Part shown: positions 63,669 through 64,000 of the stretch, in pieces
Layout of the letters: every line of letters starts with the position of its first letter
Numbering within the stretch: the stretch's first letter is position 1
Notes under the pieces: model-generated
Seen by the model: the letters and a program-made list of their open reading frames with translations, nothing else
Database searches by the model: none
Told to the model about the DNA's origin: nothing
Assembly (NCBI RefSeq): GCF_000222485.1
Contig: NC_015914.1
Span: forward strand, 3,640,001 to 3,704,000
From: Cyclobacterium marinum DSM 745
Lineage (GTDB): Bacteria; Bacteroidota; Bacteroidia; Cytophagales; Cyclobacteriaceae
DNA length: 64,000 bases
Reading direction: 5' to 3'
Position numbers and translations under genes: made by a program

Positions 63669-64000
63669 GAATTTTTATTGGTTTAAGGTGATTCGATCTA
63701 CCTGATACAATTGTATTAAGATGCGAAATTAAGCCATTGTTTTCACATTAAAAAAGCTTTAATATTCGTTTTTTTGACGTCAGAATGAAGACGTATAAAT
63801 CCTAATTCTCAGTTTCAGATAAACTTGTTAAATCTTGAGTTAAGGAGTAAGCTACAAAGGAAATAAGTGTAATTTTAGATAAATACACTCGTAGCATGTG
63901 GGGGCTAAGTCGTGGGTTTGGGATTCAGGAACCCCTTCTAGCACCACCAAATTTATTGGATTTGGCTTTGGTGAAAAATATAAAGGTAAACATATAGATT
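63669..64000. other. Window end, no gene seen
   Basis: 332 bases with no convincing frame. CACCACCAAATTT at 63942-63954 contains a CCACCA string, and TAAATTTG (63955-63948, minus strand) fits a -7 box, but neither is supported by surrounding structure. A partial gene past the window end cannot be excluded. Confidence 0.4.

Noticed and set aside
63890..63950. tRNA- or tmRNA-like 3' end with CCACCA near the window end
   Set aside because: The T-loop consensus TTCGA is absent, no cloverleaf can be folded, and a full tmRNA would collide with the pentapeptide gene.

Overview
The window is AT-rich chromosomal DNA from a member of the Bacteroidota, probably Cytophagales and perhaps near Cyclobacteriaceae. 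The family-level placement is inference. Support comes from a type IX secretion (T9SS) sorting domain, the bacillithiol gene bshB1, a short primary sigma factor without region 1.1, and several promoters of the Bacteroidota type (TTG, about 20 bp, TAnnTTTG). Shine-Dalgarno sites are mostly absent.

Layout. 1-6783: a compact tryptophan operon, trpE(partial)-G-D-C-F-B-A plus a DAHP synthase, almost every junction overlapping. 6784-8019: a gene-free mosaic of degenerate repeats. 8020-12490: a DoxX-like protein, a Crp/Fnr regulator, phenylalanine hydroxylase with an Asp in place of the usual metal-binding Glu, a secreted esterase-phosphoesterase fusion, and a membrane protein. 12494-35477: housekeeping genes (parE, parC, trmH, thrS, infC-rpmI-rplT, tRNA-Met, lptF/G-type permease, rpsO, pnp, rpoD, trxB, M23 peptidase, bshB1, pdxH, yqgE/algH, DUF349 protein). 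ParC ends in QLGLF, which resembles a sliding-clamp binding peptide.

35626-43519: a 7.8-kb element is integrated in the 3' half of tRNA-Thr(TGT), bounded by a 49-bp perfect direct repeat. It encodes a tyrosine recombinase, a MerR/excisionase-type HTH protein, two possible micro-ORFs, a P4-type SF3 helicase, a zinc-finger/TOPRIM primase-like protein, a DUF5681 protein of terminase-small-subunit type and two related small proteins, with one anchored cargo protein on the opposite strand. No relaxase, conjugation, capsid or tail gene is visible. The gene set resembles a phage satellite, and I regard it as the best candidate for an undescribed system. Both ends carry TTTGCACA repeats that look like integrase arm sites; at the right end they overlap the integrase promoter.

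44124-64000: an accessory surface and carbohydrate region. It holds a sialidase-like lipoprotein, a hybrid histidine kinase with AraC output, and, divergent from the kinase, a tight four-gene operon: a secreted tail-collar protein, a 2871-residue LamG/T9SS protein, a secreted companion sharing one domain with the giant, and a small lipoprotein. A GH28-like beta-helix protein, an amidohydrolase, a TVP38/DedA-type membrane protein and a pentapeptide-repeat protein follow. The kinase is the obvious candidate regulator of the surface operon: their shared intergenic region has four TTGACC boxes, three of them at roughly helical-turn spacing.
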